NCBI RefSeq assembly: GCF_037038585.1
Contig: NC_092525.1
Coordinates: forward strand, 19,488,867-19,552,866
DNA length: 64,000 bases
Direction of reading: 5' to 3'
Source: Patagioenas fasciata
Lineage: Eukaryota > Chordata > Aves > Columbiformes > Columbidae
The position numbers were made by a program, and so were the translations under genes. Positions 37,001 to 50,150 of the stretch are shown piece after piece. Below the pieces are notes generated by a model. It made no database searches. It had not been told where the DNA came from and was given only the letters and a program-made list of their open reading frames with translations. The stretch's first letter is position 1; each line of letters starts with the position of its first letter.

Positions 37001-37257
37001 TCCTTGTTGCCTTTCAAACACCAGCCTGGAGAAGCCTCTGTGTTCCCAGGCACTTCAGCTTCCATCCTGAGGAGCAGGGGTGATGTTGGAGGCATTATGC
37101 TCTAAGTTTGGAGAAGAGAGGACGTGAAGTGAGTAACCTCTTTGCAATGTTGAGATGCACTGAGCTCGGGGAAGTCTGGCTCAAATCATTACATTCCTCT
37201 CACTAAATAGGTAGCAACTGCCTCTGATTTGGTTTTTTTTCACCAGTGTCTCCATGT

Positions 37258-37310
37258 TTCTTTTTTTTTTTTTCTTTCTTTTTTTTTTTTTTTTTTTCCT
37301 TTCTCCCCAG
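37258..37310. repeat. T-rich low-complexity tract
   Basis: Two long T-runs broken by CTTTC, with a total T content near 90 percent. It also forms a strong pyrimidine tract in front of CAG. Confidence 0.85.
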
Positions 37311-40066
37311 GAACATAGTTTTGGAAGTTGAAGCAGCTGAGAAAAGCCATTTCCAGTGCTGGGTCAGAAGCAGAGACCAGAGATGCTGCAGAGGATGAGC
37401 TCCGTCCAACTCTCCCCATATGCCCAGGTCTGTAGCTGAAGGTAGTGGTGGCTTTAGGACTTTTATTTCTCTGTTTTCCTGAGGATGAATGAAATCCCCA
37501 GGTTGATAGGGTAAGCAGCAAGACCAAACATAGGTTTTTATTTGAAACTTTCTTGTGTGTTTAGGTGGCTCTGGTAGATCCCCTACAGGATTTCTTTCTC
37601 AATTTCTCCTCGCCCTGGCTTCAGAGGTGCCCAGAGCCTCTGTCCCTATCCCACCTGGGGCTAACACAACACACCTATGTAACACCAGAGCAAGCCAGAA
37701 GTCATCTTCCAGCATCAGAGGAAAAGCTTTGCCTTGAGCTCAGACCCTAGAAACTGCTTCTTGCTATATGTCTCCTGTCTCTGTAATGACACATTTTAGC
37801 TGACTTTTATATTGGTTCGCTAAGCCACTGTGCTGTCTTCTTCCTGTTATAATTAAGCAACTCGAGAAATCCTTTGAGGTCAATAAATTCTGAGGAGGCT
37901 TACATAAAACAGAATATAAAGTGGAGAGCCCTGCCATCAGAAGCCAGTAAAAGTCAACATCTTTGCGCGACACCTCTGCAAATGGCATTATGTCATTGCC
38001 TAATATTAGCAAGAAACAGTCAGATTATGTTTTTTGTTCAGAGCTATAAAAAGTAATGAGTCTCACATAATCTACTGAAGTGAAAGGGGGGAGCGGAGGG
38101 GAGCACGAGGGGGAGGAAGGCGACTGTAAAAGTGAACTTCCATTTTTTTGGACATCCTGAGTGTATTAGGAAATCTAGCTCATAATGCCCAAATAGACCT
38201 AAATGTGCTCTGTCCCATAGATTTAGTTGATGTTGTTTTGCTTTGTTTGTCGAGAACATATCCACAAAACCTTTCAGGAGTCAGTTGGTCATGTTTCAGT
38301 AAATACAACATAATGGCCAGAAACTGGAAAATATTATGAGGTGGGCGAGGATGCCGTTATTCATCCTGGGACCTGCTACAGTACTGCAAGTGTCTTGAAT
38401 ACTGCTGAGCCCAGCTCGGTGAAACCCAAGGTATTATTCTCAATCTTCAGAAACAAGGTGACATATTTCCGGTGCTAAATATTTACTTTCTCCACCATAG
38501 GAAGGTAAGTGCCCAACCAACAGATCTGCGGAGTCATTCATTTCAGAAGAGGAAGGAAGGGATCTTCTAAGGGAGGCTTTGTGCAACTGACCTGAACACA
38601 TAGGTTATGTGGGAGCTGTGAGGGCTGAGGACGCAGCTACTGCATCCCCGCTCTGAGCAAACACCTTTGTGAGCAACAGTCTATAATAAGGACTGGGCTT
38701 TACACCGACAGCCAAGCACGGTAGGTGATGGCCAGTTGGCTTTTTGTCCTACTTGGTTCTAGGGAAAGTGGAGGTGCATGGAAACAGGGTGAGAAGAGAC
38801 CCCTGCAGACTGCACTCAGTAAATACCAGGACTAAATCTCAGACTGGGAAGCAGTGGGGAGGAAATATAATATTTTAGCGGTGATTTTACACAACCAAAG
38901 GAGAGGAGGGCTTTTTTTTCACACACCATAACTGTTCACTAATGCATGCATGAACTAACTGTCCTTTCTGTCAAGTGCCTTCATTAATATTCTTTTTGTT
39001 TCTGTACTGGAGTCAGACTGAAAAATTATATGGAAAGTTGGCTGGTTATCAGTTGGTCCAATTTTATATGTTTTAAAAAGTGTGCTTTTTATAGGGCTAA
39101 AAATTGGTCAGGAGTGTGTGTGTAAGCAGCAGCTACTAGGGTGGTGTTTTTTAGTTCTCTCTTTGGATCCCCAGTTGTTTCTCAATATTCATCCCAAAAA
39201 CGTGCAGGTCCCTCAAACACCACTGAGTTTTTCTGGAGCCCTGACAAGCGGGGAATAGCGCGAGAGTCATCAGTGGCAGCTAGCGTCGTGATGTGAAATA
39301 ATATTAATGCATGGAAGTGCATAACTAAAAAAACCAACAGATATGGTGGCAGCCCTAGAAGGTCCCTCAGCCTGGTGGTTATAAGTCATTCTGGGTTGGA
39401 AAAGATGCGGGTTTTAATGCACCGAGGAACGTCCTGCCCACTTCAGCTCTTCTATGCTCTAGTGACAACACCAAGCTCATGTTCTGCTTGGGGTACTGCA
39501 GTCCTACTCTCCCTGCATATTTCTCGAATGATCCTTCTCTATGTATTTCCAAGAGATCGCTACTGTTTTCTAACTTGCCTTCCTGACACCTTGTAATTTT
39601 TCTTACTTTGCTGTAGGTGGCAAATAGTGGCAACTTGCTTAGGGCCATCAGAGCTGCTCTTGTCCACTCCTCTTTTTTCTTTTTGAAATTTTATCTAAGG
39701 AGTGAGCACTTCTGGATTTATCCAGAGTAGCCAAGGTGTAGTGTGATGGGGCTGAATAGCAGGTGTGATGTACGACCAGCACCTCTGATAAAGTCAGCGA
39801 AGGCTGCCCAACCTCCTGAAATCCTGCGTGGGCCACAGCATATGCATTCTGCGTGGCTTTAGAGCCCACGCACCGCTGATCCAAGACTTTCCGGAGCAAG
39901 CTGGTGCTGCACAGTTGCTCCCCACATGTGCTGCAGGTTTGGCACATCTCCGAAGTGTTGGACCCTGCTCGTACGTGCTGCTCTGAATGCATCCGCTGCA
40001 GACAGCTGGGAAGCCTCCGCCAGCCAGATGGTTGAAAAGCTCCCTGCACCTGAATCCTTAAAAGCA

Positions 40067-40100
40067 TTTGTTCTCCAAAAAAATTGTTTGTTCTCCAAAA
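40067..40100. repeat. Two-copy direct repeat, 20-base period
   Basis: TTTGTTCTCCAAAA occurs at 40067-40080 and again at 40087-40100, separated by AAATTG plus A-run slippage. Probably a local tandem duplication. Confidence 0.7.
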
Positions 40101-43100
40101 AGGGTTTAGCCGAGACATGGGCAGCTCTAGCTCTGTGCGGGGGGCTGGTGAGTGGAAGCGTGCTGTGTCCCTTTGCCCGTCCGCTACAAACGTTACCGTG
40201 TCACCTGGGGTGTGAAACTGCTGCTTGTGGTGTCTAGACTTGTGATTACTGAAAATTAATTAAACTGAAGGAAATTAGGCTGGAAGGGGAGTAGGCTCCT
40301 GGGAGGGGAAAATGGAAGGGAAAATAGGATACTGGTGTTAACCCTTTCCAGTTGCTGAAATAGAAAGGGCTCTCAAATGCTCTCAGGGCCACTTGGCTAC
40401 ATGTAGATACACTCAGAACCCATGCAGGCAGTGTCCATAACCCAGGCGTGATGAACCCGTGATCTGCCTGTGCTTTTTAAGTAAGTCTCTTTATTGCTAG
40501 CCAGACCTGAAATAACTTGTAGGTCAGCAGTAGGTTTGAAGTGAGCTGGTCTGGTTGTGGGTAAGGTCAGAGCAACAGAGATGTTTGGGTGTAACCCGAT
40601 AATAAATCTGAGCTTTATGGGGACGGGGCAGGAGGCTGAGGTGGCAGAGGGAGGTAGTTGTGGGTGAAGCAGTCTCTTGCTTTTGTATAACCTCTTACCT
40701 GCTCTTCTGCTTCTTAAAGTCTCTCTTACGTAGCTTTTCAGCATGGTGTCTGAGTGCTTTGTGCCTTTCCCTTGGCATAAAGCCACCGTCTGGCTAGCGA
40801 GCAAGTACAAAGTGTAACACCTGGGTGTCAGCTATGAACATTAGGGTGTGCTACAATGGACCCATCTGTAGTACTTGGCACATGCCGAAGATTTTTATAT
40901 GTGGTTGGCTGAAAAGCAGGATCGGAGAGAGAGAGGAGGGAGAGCAGGGGAAGAGGGCTCTGCTGGGCACACGGAGAACATCATTTTGGCAAAGGTGCCA
41001 GTAGGTTTCCATGGGCTTGTCTGCTGCTTCGCTCAGCTTATGCAGTCAGTAAAAATATCCAGGTTGTTTATTAGAAAAGCAGGAGTAGATTTCCCCAAAA
41101 AGCAAGCTTGGAAGCCTCATTCTTTGTCTCTGGAGAACAAATCTAATGCTATAACTAGATTTAATAAGAATACATTTAATAGTAGTAGATACAATAAAAT
41201 CCTGATTTAATAATAACACATTTTATTGTTCTTCCATCTGAAGCAGGTCCTGCTGACTCCCCCCCAAGCACCGCAGGGTTTCTAGCTGGATTTGGAGTGG
41301 GAAGTGCTCTGTTTTTCAGGCCGTGGCAGCTTTGACAGTGTTGTGTCCTGAAATAAATTTCAATCAGGGTATGGACAAGGACTTGCCTTTGTTATTTCCA
41401 TGGCAGTATCTTGAGCCCAAAGAGTCACGATAGTTTTCAGTTTTACTCAACGGATGGAAAAAGACATGTCCCCATCTGAAAATGTTTGTATATCCATGAG
41501 AAATCCCAGCAAAGGCAGAGAATGAGACTACAGGAGTAAAAGGAGCCGTAGCTTATTGCATCAGGTTCACCTAAGTAAAAACTGCAGTTCCCTGAAATGA
41601 GAGGGAACCTTTTTTTTCCTCTTTATGTGGCACTGATGTGTTTTAAAATGCATGGGCAAAGTTTGTAGTTTATTTCCTCCAAAGGGGCCAAGTCCTCCTG
41701 GCATTCTTATGAACAAGCTCATTAGAATAAAATCCATTATGCGCATAACTAATGACACAAATTTACAAATCTGTTGACAATTATGACCACATCCCTCATC
41801 GCATTTGCTTGTAGCTCAGTGAAGTGACCAGGCGAAGGAGGTTCAATCCAGAAGTTTTACAGCTCACGAGCTCTGAGTGCAGCCATGTGAGATTATTTCC
41901 CAACTGGATTACAAAGCTGTCATTAGGCAGGGCAGCTCAGGAGGACCAGGGCAGGAGACCGTAAACTGTCCTCGGGAGACCTGAAGTCATTTTGAACGCA
42001 GGGCAAGATATTCCTGGCTGCAAATACCAGTATATGTATATATTTTTATTTTTTTTAGCTGAGTGTTGGGGGGAAAACACATGCGCATGCACACAAATGA
42101 AGGCTGTTCCAAGTAGTGCCTGGTGTCCTCTGGAAATGAATAGAAATCAAATTGAGATGCTGGTGTCCTCTGAGTGTTAAATATTTCCAAGTTCTTGCCA
42201 GGCGGGTATAATTTATTGAATGTAGGTTTTGTGAAATAGTGCTCCTGTCAGGGGGAGATTGGCACCAGAGAAATGAAGGCGGCTAATTCTCAGGGGGTCC
42301 TCCCTGGCAAAAACCCTCTATTGAGTCCTCATGCTACTTGTGCTCATAACTGCTGAAAAACCAGGAGTGCCATCTGCAAACTGTGATTCATAAACACTCT
42401 GTCAGTCTGCCATCTACCCTGACATCATAAAATAACAAGAAGCAGCATTGTAATAAAGAGAGGAGGTTTGCAGTCGACCAATTAAATGCATCTAATTTAT
42501 TTCTGTTACAGCTGAGGCTTTATTTATTAGTAAACAGCTGCATTTGTTACACTTTTTTCCTTTTTTTTCCCCCTCTCTTTAGTAGGAGAGTGCCAACTGG
42601 CACTTTTGATAATCCATTAATCCTAAATAATCATCTGGGTACTTCATGGTTGGTAGGAAAAAAAAAAAGAGGGGCAAAAAGGTTATTAAAAGTTAAAATG
42701 TAACCTTGCAAGGAGGCTGAACAGGGCTTCTCCGCTACAGATTTATATGAGTTATGGCGAGTTTAAGTTTGCAGGCCAAGTTTACACCTGCAAGTAACCA
42801 GCGTGGCAGGCAGCTGAAGGGGCTGGAAGTCCTGGAGCAGGATCTGGCCCCATGTATACTTTTTTTAAGGACAGCCTGTTTGTGGTACAAGAGGAGCATT
42901 TTGCGTGTTTGGTTTACTTGCCTTCTCCTTTCTCAGCGCTAACTTGATTCTCAGCAAAGCTAAAAATCTGCTAATTGGTTGTCAAAGTCTAATTAGCTGA
43001 TATTACAAAAAAAAAAAGCTAAGTAAGTTTGCCTTTTATAATTGGAGCTGAGCCCCCTTCCTTCCCCTCCCCTTGAACCCCCTGGTGTGTGTTAATTGAG

Positions 43101-46100
43101 CTCCAGGACTTTTCAATGTATTTTAATGCTGTCTCCTTTTCAGTGCCCTAGAAAATTTTGCAGTTAACAAGACAATAATATGTACTATCAAGTAAAAATG
43201 TAGTAAAATACTGGGCAAAACCGTATGGAATTGGGATGGTGTGAAGGTGTGTGGATGTGTTGAGGGGGAGAGCAGTTCACCATCCTCCCTAAAACAGCCT
43301 CCTATGGTCAATAACATACTGTAATTTGTAATTTACCTTCCTGGGCATTTCCTTCCCCTCGTAAGGGGGGAATGCTTTTTTGCTCGATGTATTTTACCAG
43401 CTAAGTGAAGAAGGCTGTACTCTGTGCAGGAGGCAGATGAACTTGATGAGGAACCTTAAGAGGCCAAACTAGGTGAAACGTGAGTCTCCACTGTATTTAT
43501 TGTCTCTGCATGTGTGTATACAGATACAAATAGAAAATCTTCACTGTAGCCAGAAACCAAGCCCACCTTGAAGTCTGTCTGGGCCCTCCCACCTCCATCT
43601 TCTCCTGTACCATCCTTCCTGGAGGAGCTCAGTACCTCCCAGTGCTGACTTAAACATGATAGAGAACATCTGGCCAATACTCCTCTTTCCATGGCCACCT
43701 CTGGGGGAGCAGCACGGGCCACACTGTGCCTTGATTTGGTACCTCTGTTTTAAAGCCCATCTCTTGTTATATATTCAAAAACAACATTAAAAACAAGTGA
43801 GCACAGGTGGGGACTCTATATATGGGTGCTCTTTTTCAATATGCATAATAATGTCGAGTTTACTTACTCAATCATGTTTTCCTCTTTCTTCTCCTCCCAT
43901 CTTCCTCCTCCACACCTGCTTTCAATCAGTCCCCTCTGCCCTGCCTGTCATCCTATCCTCTCTGCTGCTTTTACCACAAACCCACTAACGTTATATTTCA
44001 AGTCAAACTTTCAAGCCCACAATGTTCAAGCAAGTGAATTCAAAAATCTGAGTGGCTTTGCCTGCCTCGCCATGCAGGGAGCGCGTGGGGGATGCTGCTG
44101 ACCGCTCAAGGTGCAGCTGGTCATGGGGTCTCCTGGTGGTTGAAGTCTGTTTTCTCCTTTAAATCTGAAAATGTGTTGGTTTTGTCATTTTTGTTTTGTT
44201 GTTTTTTTTTTTTTTTCCCCCTAGAATCTAAAAAAAACCACAAACCACACACATGAAGGCCAAATGTTGCTGCTAGATGAGCAACTTAAGATGTACGTGT
44301 TTTCTTGTGGTACGTCACATGCGTTTCGCACTGTGTACCCTGACCACAGTGGGTGTCAGGCTGAGAAAAAGAAACAAATAGAAAAGTAGTGAATTGGGCT
44401 GCCTAGAAGACTAAATGTGTGTTTATTTATTCTTTTGATTGTGTGTATAAACCCAGAGACTTTTTAGAAACGTTATTTTAAGTAATACCTGCCTCAGTAA
44501 CCAAACCAGTTGATGGCTGACATCCCAGTTCAGCAGGTACTCAGAGCACTGTGGCTTAAGTATGGGCTTGAAAGCTTCATTCTTGCACTCATAATCAGGG
44601 ACATGAGGAACCTGTTTTTCCCCCCAGCATTAAGCAATGGGAGTGGGTAACCTGCTGCTCAAAGGGGTAATCAGGTAGGTCTTCTCCGTGTCATGGGTTT
44701 TGGGGCAATCTCCCTTCACTGCATCTCTCTGGAGCAGATCTGGTGGAATTAGAAAAGGTCAAGCTCTGATTCTTGAAAGGCTCTTGGGGTTTTCAAGTTT
44801 GGCAGATTCCTGTTTACAGGTGGTGTTAATGGGGCAGTGCAGCAAGGTGGCAGACAGTAAGAGAGAGCTTTTCTAAAAGGGACCACCTTGGTAATCCTGT
44901 CACTTTCCTCTGCTGAGCGTCTAAAAAACACAAGTATCAAAAGACTTCTAAGCTGCTAAGAGAAACCCAGCCCTTGGTTACACATGGGCAAAAAGTGAAG
45001 TTGGGTTAACTGCACTTGCCTGTTTCACTGCTGCCCCCTTACTTTATCTTATTTGTTTGGGTTTCCTGTAGAGAAAATGAGCCAACATGAGTACTGTATC
45101 AACTCAATCAGCATGCGCGTGACTGTGGGCTTGTGTAAGACTTGAGCAAAGTGTGCAGGCTGATGTCCTGCATCCCTGGCTGCTTCCTAAGTGTCGTTCC
45201 ATCCTTTGCCTTTTTGGGTCCTCTCTGCTCTGCTTTCGTCCTTGATCTCAGATCACTTTTGGGAACAATCTGAGAAGGAGTCCCTGTTCAGTGAGATCTC
45301 ATACATATTTAGTCTCCTTCAAAGATGCAACCAGAAAGCTGGAAGACTCAGCTTCTTCTCGAGATGATTTTTCTGATGCCAAATGCTCCAAGTTTCTGAG
45401 TTTTTATAATGTTTGTTGTGCTGGGGAAGAGGCTGCTAATTTTCCTTTTTGATGATTTTTCTCAAACATAATTAACATCTTTGCTATATGAAGGCAAGCT
45501 AACTAATTGTATTTTGAATGACTACAGTCTCCTTAGCATGATTACCTCAGGTAGTAGTCACTTCTTGAATGCATCGAGTCTCATTCATGGTTTTCATTTG
45601 CTATGATAGCTGCAGTGGAGAAGTGGTGTTAAAAGGGTTAATAGCAAAAGTGAGCCGTCAAATGGGATGGAAAGCATGGAAATTGGTGCAGATTTTGTTG
45701 TGGAAATAATTTTTTAAAACCCCCAAGCCCTGACAACCACTGTTCTCAGATGTTGCTGGCAGCCTTCTCTATTTAATAGGAACCTGTTGTTTCTGAAAGT
45801 CAGTTGGCAACTTAATAATAAGGCAAGAAACAGAAGAAAGCTCCTGTGGAGTCCAGGCTAGAAATGCTATTATTGTGTATTATCATCAGCAGGTTGACTG
45901 ACAGCAACGGAAACTGATTGACGTTATTCTCTTGCATTTGCAATATCCTTGGATAAAATCTTGTCTCTCCTTCTGCCTTTGGCAGGTCAACACTTGTGCT
46001 GCCACCCCTATTCAGAGGTGTTTTTAAAAACAAAGAGGGGTTATGATAGGAAAGGGTGAAATGGTTAGGACTAGGTAAATAATTGAGAAGACAAGTTGAT

Positions 46101-46752
46101 CTGTTTTCCAGCAGCCTCAGTTTTCTGGGGTTACTCCTTTGTGAATGTTAAAATTGCCCCGACTGTTTGGCGATATGGTGGAGCTCTTCATAAATAAATC
46201 TGATGGAGCCACAACCTCTGTTGCTGAGGTTACAGCATCACTATCGGCTTAAAACACCACATTTGTGCTTAATGCTTAGTTCATTAGCACATTCTGTCCA
46301 TTGGCTTGTTTGGATCTATTAACGTAATTGTTCTTTCTAAACAAGTGGGTCATTCTTTCTCCCTGAACAGAAAATCAAAGCCAGCTTCAACATGTTGGGC
46401 AAATCATGGAGCCAGATAAATGCAAGAGCTCCTCTATAAACTCACCGGGGCTGGGATTAGATAAAAATGTGATTCCACCTAATACTGGCCTTGAAGTGGG
46501 ACTCAAAGTGGGGTGTATTTGAAAACAAATGAGAGAGCTCTGCAGCTTTCTCTTTTGTAAATGTCCTGTCTGCCTCTAAAATGTAAAGCAAAAATATTTT
46601 CCCAAGCTGTTTTGATACAGCTTTTCTCCTTCCCCTGAAGGGCTGACTTTTATCCTATTCTTTCTTTCTGGTCTGGGGTGTAATAAGGACTATTCCCCTT
46701 TTTAATTTCTCTCCCATTGGTTTCCCCTTTTACTAATTTCATTTTTTTTTAG

Positions 46753-47001
46753 GTGACATTGTTCTACTCGCCAAACCTGTAACTTTAACAGAGGGTGACA
46801 GGGTGACCTTGACGACAGATGTTCCTGTGGCAACAGATGGCACTAGCAAACCCGAGAAGCTGCTGTACGCCGTCTCCCTGCCACCTGTGCACGGTCAGAT
46901 TGAGCACATCAATTATCCCGGCATGCCCATTTCCAGTTACCGCCAGTTGGATGTGGTGGCCCAGAAGGTCTCCTATGTCCACGACAATAGCCGTGGGCCT
47001 G
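46753..47001 (+). pseudogene. FREM1: FREM1 CSPG-repeat exon, open reading frame intact
   Basis: 249 bases between a T-run acceptor (TTTTTTTTTAG) and a GTAAGG donor, with 82 full codons and no stop or indel. It reads GDIVLLAKPVTLTEGDRVTL, ATDGTSKPEKLLYAVSLPP, HGQIEHINYPGMPIS and LDVVAQKVSYVHDNS. Recalled FREM1 has [53 protein letters not shown] and MDVVGQTVCYVHKS. This is the strongest family match in the window and rules out FREM2, FREM3 and FRAS1 as the closest relative. GC at third positions is high compared with the decayed exons. It is typed as pseudogene from its context only. Confidence 0.9.
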
Positions 47002-49278
47002 GTAAGGAGTCACTCAGGTGAGAACACTTTCCCTTTGCGCACCATTGTGCTTAAAAACCCTCTGACAGTGAAGGGTTAAGCTTGCATCTCTTTTTCCCTA
47101 TACCAGTTGGTGCAATATTTAACGACCAATAGGGCTGTGGGGATGAAACTGCTGGAAACAGTAACATGATGTAGTTTTATCATCGCGCCACTTACGTACC
47201 TTACTAACTGTAATAGTGAAGTTGTACAGCCAAAGGCAATAGGAGTCTTGTAGGCTTGATATTGGGGTGCCCAGGTAGGCTTTTGTGATCAATTAACAAG
47301 TGAAACGGAATGGTTTAGGTACAAATAAAGAGTTTACTATTGTTTTTCAAGCTTGCCAGTGGTGGAAAAGGAGAAGCAAAAATTCCCCATCTGTGACTGT
47401 TACTTTCTGGGCTGTTCACTCTCCTGAAGGGGAAAAAAAAATAATAATCGTAACATTGTCTGAAATGATCAGGAGAACTTAATCCAGATGGTGGTGTCAT
47501 TTCTAAGAAAAAGCATATGTTGGCCATTATGATACTTAAATATAATGGTTTTACATTCCTCTAGTGGGCACAAAAGGCACACAACAGAGTGGGCGGGGTT
47601 TTTTAATCTTCTGAATGGTGGCAGTGGTGGTGGAGTGTTGGGAGATTTTATCTTCCAAATGGTGTGTTTCCCAGAAGATATGGCAAATTCAATTGAGGAG
47701 AGCCTGCTGTAAAAGCCATGCTCCCATGGAATGTAAATTTGTACCCTCCTATAATCAGTGACAGTGGAGAGGCTTCATTTACTGCCCCCTTTGGATTATC
47801 ATCATTTTATGTATATTCTTCCGGCTTTCACTTTTTTCTATATTCTTTTGCTTTAACATGTTTTTCTTTCTGATTTGCTTTAAAAGTTATTTACGCTCCC
47901 TTTGCCACAAGGTGGGCTCCATAACTAATTTTTTTCTTACCATGATTAACTATGAATAATTTCCTAAGAAATGAGTCAAATTAACAAGGGGAAGAAGGAA
48001 TCAATAAATCATGAAAGTAGCCTATTTCTAAGTGGGGTTAAAACCACTATTAAATAAATCACAGGCTCTAAACGATGACTGCTTGGATATGGGGGGGGGG
48101 GGGAGAAAAATGTCCATTTAAATTTTGGTGAAAGGAAAAAGGAAAGTGTGGGCCAGTGAAGGAGCTTTGGGGAAGGACCCCTGGACAAGGCAGAGAGGGT
48201 AGATGTGGTTTTCCTGCATTGGTTGCTACAACCCAGCTGCACAGAAGCAGCCAAGCAGAGATCAGCAAAGCTCCAGCTTTTGGACATGGAGTCATAAATG
48301 TTGTTTAATTGCACCTTTGTCTCCATCATATCAGGAATGCAGGGGCTGACCCAACCTTACACAAGATATCTGAAGTATTTTCACTCTGCTTTGATTTTTA
48401 TTTTTTTCCTGTTGGCTTTCATGAGGTTAGTTACAGTTTAAACTATTCAGAAACAGTTTCAGAATTTGGCCCATCATGCTGCTTAGCTGTTTTATGTTAT
48501 ATCCTTTTAATCTTTTATTAAGGATCATACTTTGCCTGATGGCAGTAATGTTACCTAGGGCTAGATTTTCATCTTTCTTGTTCATTCAGATTTATAAATC
48601 TAAATTTTACACAAGGAATGCCATCACTTTTGCAGGACAGTGCCTTATCCATATGTATGCCACCAGGTAAAGACGTCTTTAAAATGTAGAAAATTAGGCA
48701 GACTTTCTCCTTGCGTTTTCTATGGGAAAGAAGGGATCAAAATGCTTATTACATAGTATTAAAAAAAAAAAAAAGCAGTTCTTCTTGTAACCTCCTATTT
48801 GTAATTCTTTTTATGATCATTTCTCCTCCCTGTATGCATGTATGAAATGGCACCAGTTCACTGCTCGCTGGGAAGGGGTACCTATTACCTTGTGTTACGG
48901 GCCAAAGATTGTCAGCTGGTTTAAATCAGTGCATCTCTATTTGCTGAAATGATCCTGTAGCCATTTAAATTGGCTCTGTGGCTTATAAAGTTAGTTCATA
49001 AAGTTGCTGAGAGGATCTCTTTCCTAATGTACTTTGTGGTTGTGGAAGTTCATCTCTTTTTGTGGGACGAGTGAGCATCCCGTCGATTCAAGGTGATGTG
49101 GTATCTCAGGATCTATTTCTCTTCCCTCTCTTTTGCCCATCTGGCTGCTGCAGACAGGATTTGGTGCAGGTTTTTTTGGCAAAGCTATGCACAAAATCAC
49201 AGGGCCTCATGGCACAGCAGTTGCTCCCTGCCGTTGCTCCCAGCCCACGACACCCCTCACCGCTGCTGAGAGAAGGCA
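47002..49278. other. Intron, FREM1-like locus
   Basis: Contains a run of 13 G at 48091-48103 and an A-run near 48765. Open frames such as 48309-48521 and 49062-49316 have no domain signal. Confidence 0.45.
48091..48103. repeat. Homopolymer run of 13 G
   Basis: Uninterrupted G-run in AT-rich surroundings; a likely site of length error or G-quadruplex formation. Confidence 0.9.
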
Positions 49279-49392
49279 CTTCAGGCCTTCCTCCAAAAAT
49301 GAACGTGCGCCTGTGAAGCCTCTTGCCTTCATCCCTCCCTCCGAGCTGGCACTGAACCTGGGGAAGCACACATGCGTCTTTATCCTGGTGGC
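49279..49392 (+). pseudogene. FREM1: Tentative FREM1 exon remnant
   Basis: One open frame reads NERAPVKPLAF, PPSELALNL and TCVFILV. The FREM1 part expected between the neighbouring exons has VDRALPVV, KGLRL, SPDLLQL and LTFLLV. The order is right, but gaps are large and splice sites are missing. Most likely wrong if the locus lost this exon. Confidence 0.22.
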
Positions 49393-50080
49393 CTCTGTGG
49401 TGGCCTCAGTGGGTGAATCGTGCTTATCTAGTGTTTCTGCGCTGTTCTTTTAATCTTAGTCTTGCTCTTTAATAATAAATGCTGCCCAACAGAGTAGTGC
49501 TTACAGAGCAACCAAGAATGAGGCTTGTTTTCTCTTCAGTGCTGTATAAATGCAGCTGAGTGTGTGTCCCCAGGGCAGATGGATGCACGTGGGAGGACTG
49601 GACCCAGCCGATGGCTGCAGAGCTTGTCTCCATGTCCTGTTTGTGGGGGCACAGAGCTGGGGGACATGAAGGGTGGGCAGGGAGCAGAGGAGCAGCAAGG
49701 CCAGTGGATGGTGAGCTGGAGGTCCAGGGAAGGGATTACAAAGGGCAGATGGGCCAGCTGTCCCCACAGGGTGCCATCTCTGTCTACCTCTTCTTAACGT
49801 TACCTTCCAAAAATGTATTTTTGAGCAGGTATGGGGCTTCTTAGCCCAAGCAGGTTAGTGACCAAGTCGCCCCTGAGGAAGCTACGACCTTGGCCCCTCT
49901 CGAACCTGGGGGAGATGCCCATGAAAGGGAGGGTGTAGGAGGAAGCTGGAGCAAAAGGCACCTGCTGTCTCTTCCACGGGGATACAAAGCGAGTCCAGCA
50001 GCTCCGCAGGGAAGCCTGGGGTCAAGGGAGAGGGATGGGGGACTTGTCTTTCAGACATGAAGGAGTTAACACACACGGAT

Positions 50081-50150
50081 TAAAAAAAAAAAAACAACCT
50101 TTAAAAAAAAAAAAAAAACCAACACAACAACACATACACACACTCTCACA
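50081..50150. repeat. A-rich / CA-rich low-complexity tract
   Basis: Two poly-A runs followed by AACACAACAACACATACACA. Possibly the decayed tail of an older insertion, though no element body is recognisable. Confidence 0.7.

Larger units (their letters stand above)
37001..46752. other. Long intron, FREM1-like locus
   Basis: Nearly ten kilobases without a supported exon. A T/C-rich tract at 37258-37310 ends in CTTTCTCCCCAG, but no coding-like block follows. A 14-base unit is repeated at 40067 and 40087. A 156-codon minus-strand frame (39648-40118) and a 111-codon plus-strand frame (40875-41210) have no recognisable domain. AT-rich, low-stop-bias stretches near 42440-42620 look like possible conserved non-coding DNA. 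Confidence 0.45.

Noticed and set aside
37258-37311. Strong pyrimidine tract plus CAG as an exon start
   Set aside because: The sequence after 37310 has no FREM1-like or other recognisable coding block.
39648-40118. 156-codon minus-strand open frame
   Set aside because: No recognisable domain and no splice or promoter context; overlaps another frame on the plus strand. Treated as chance.
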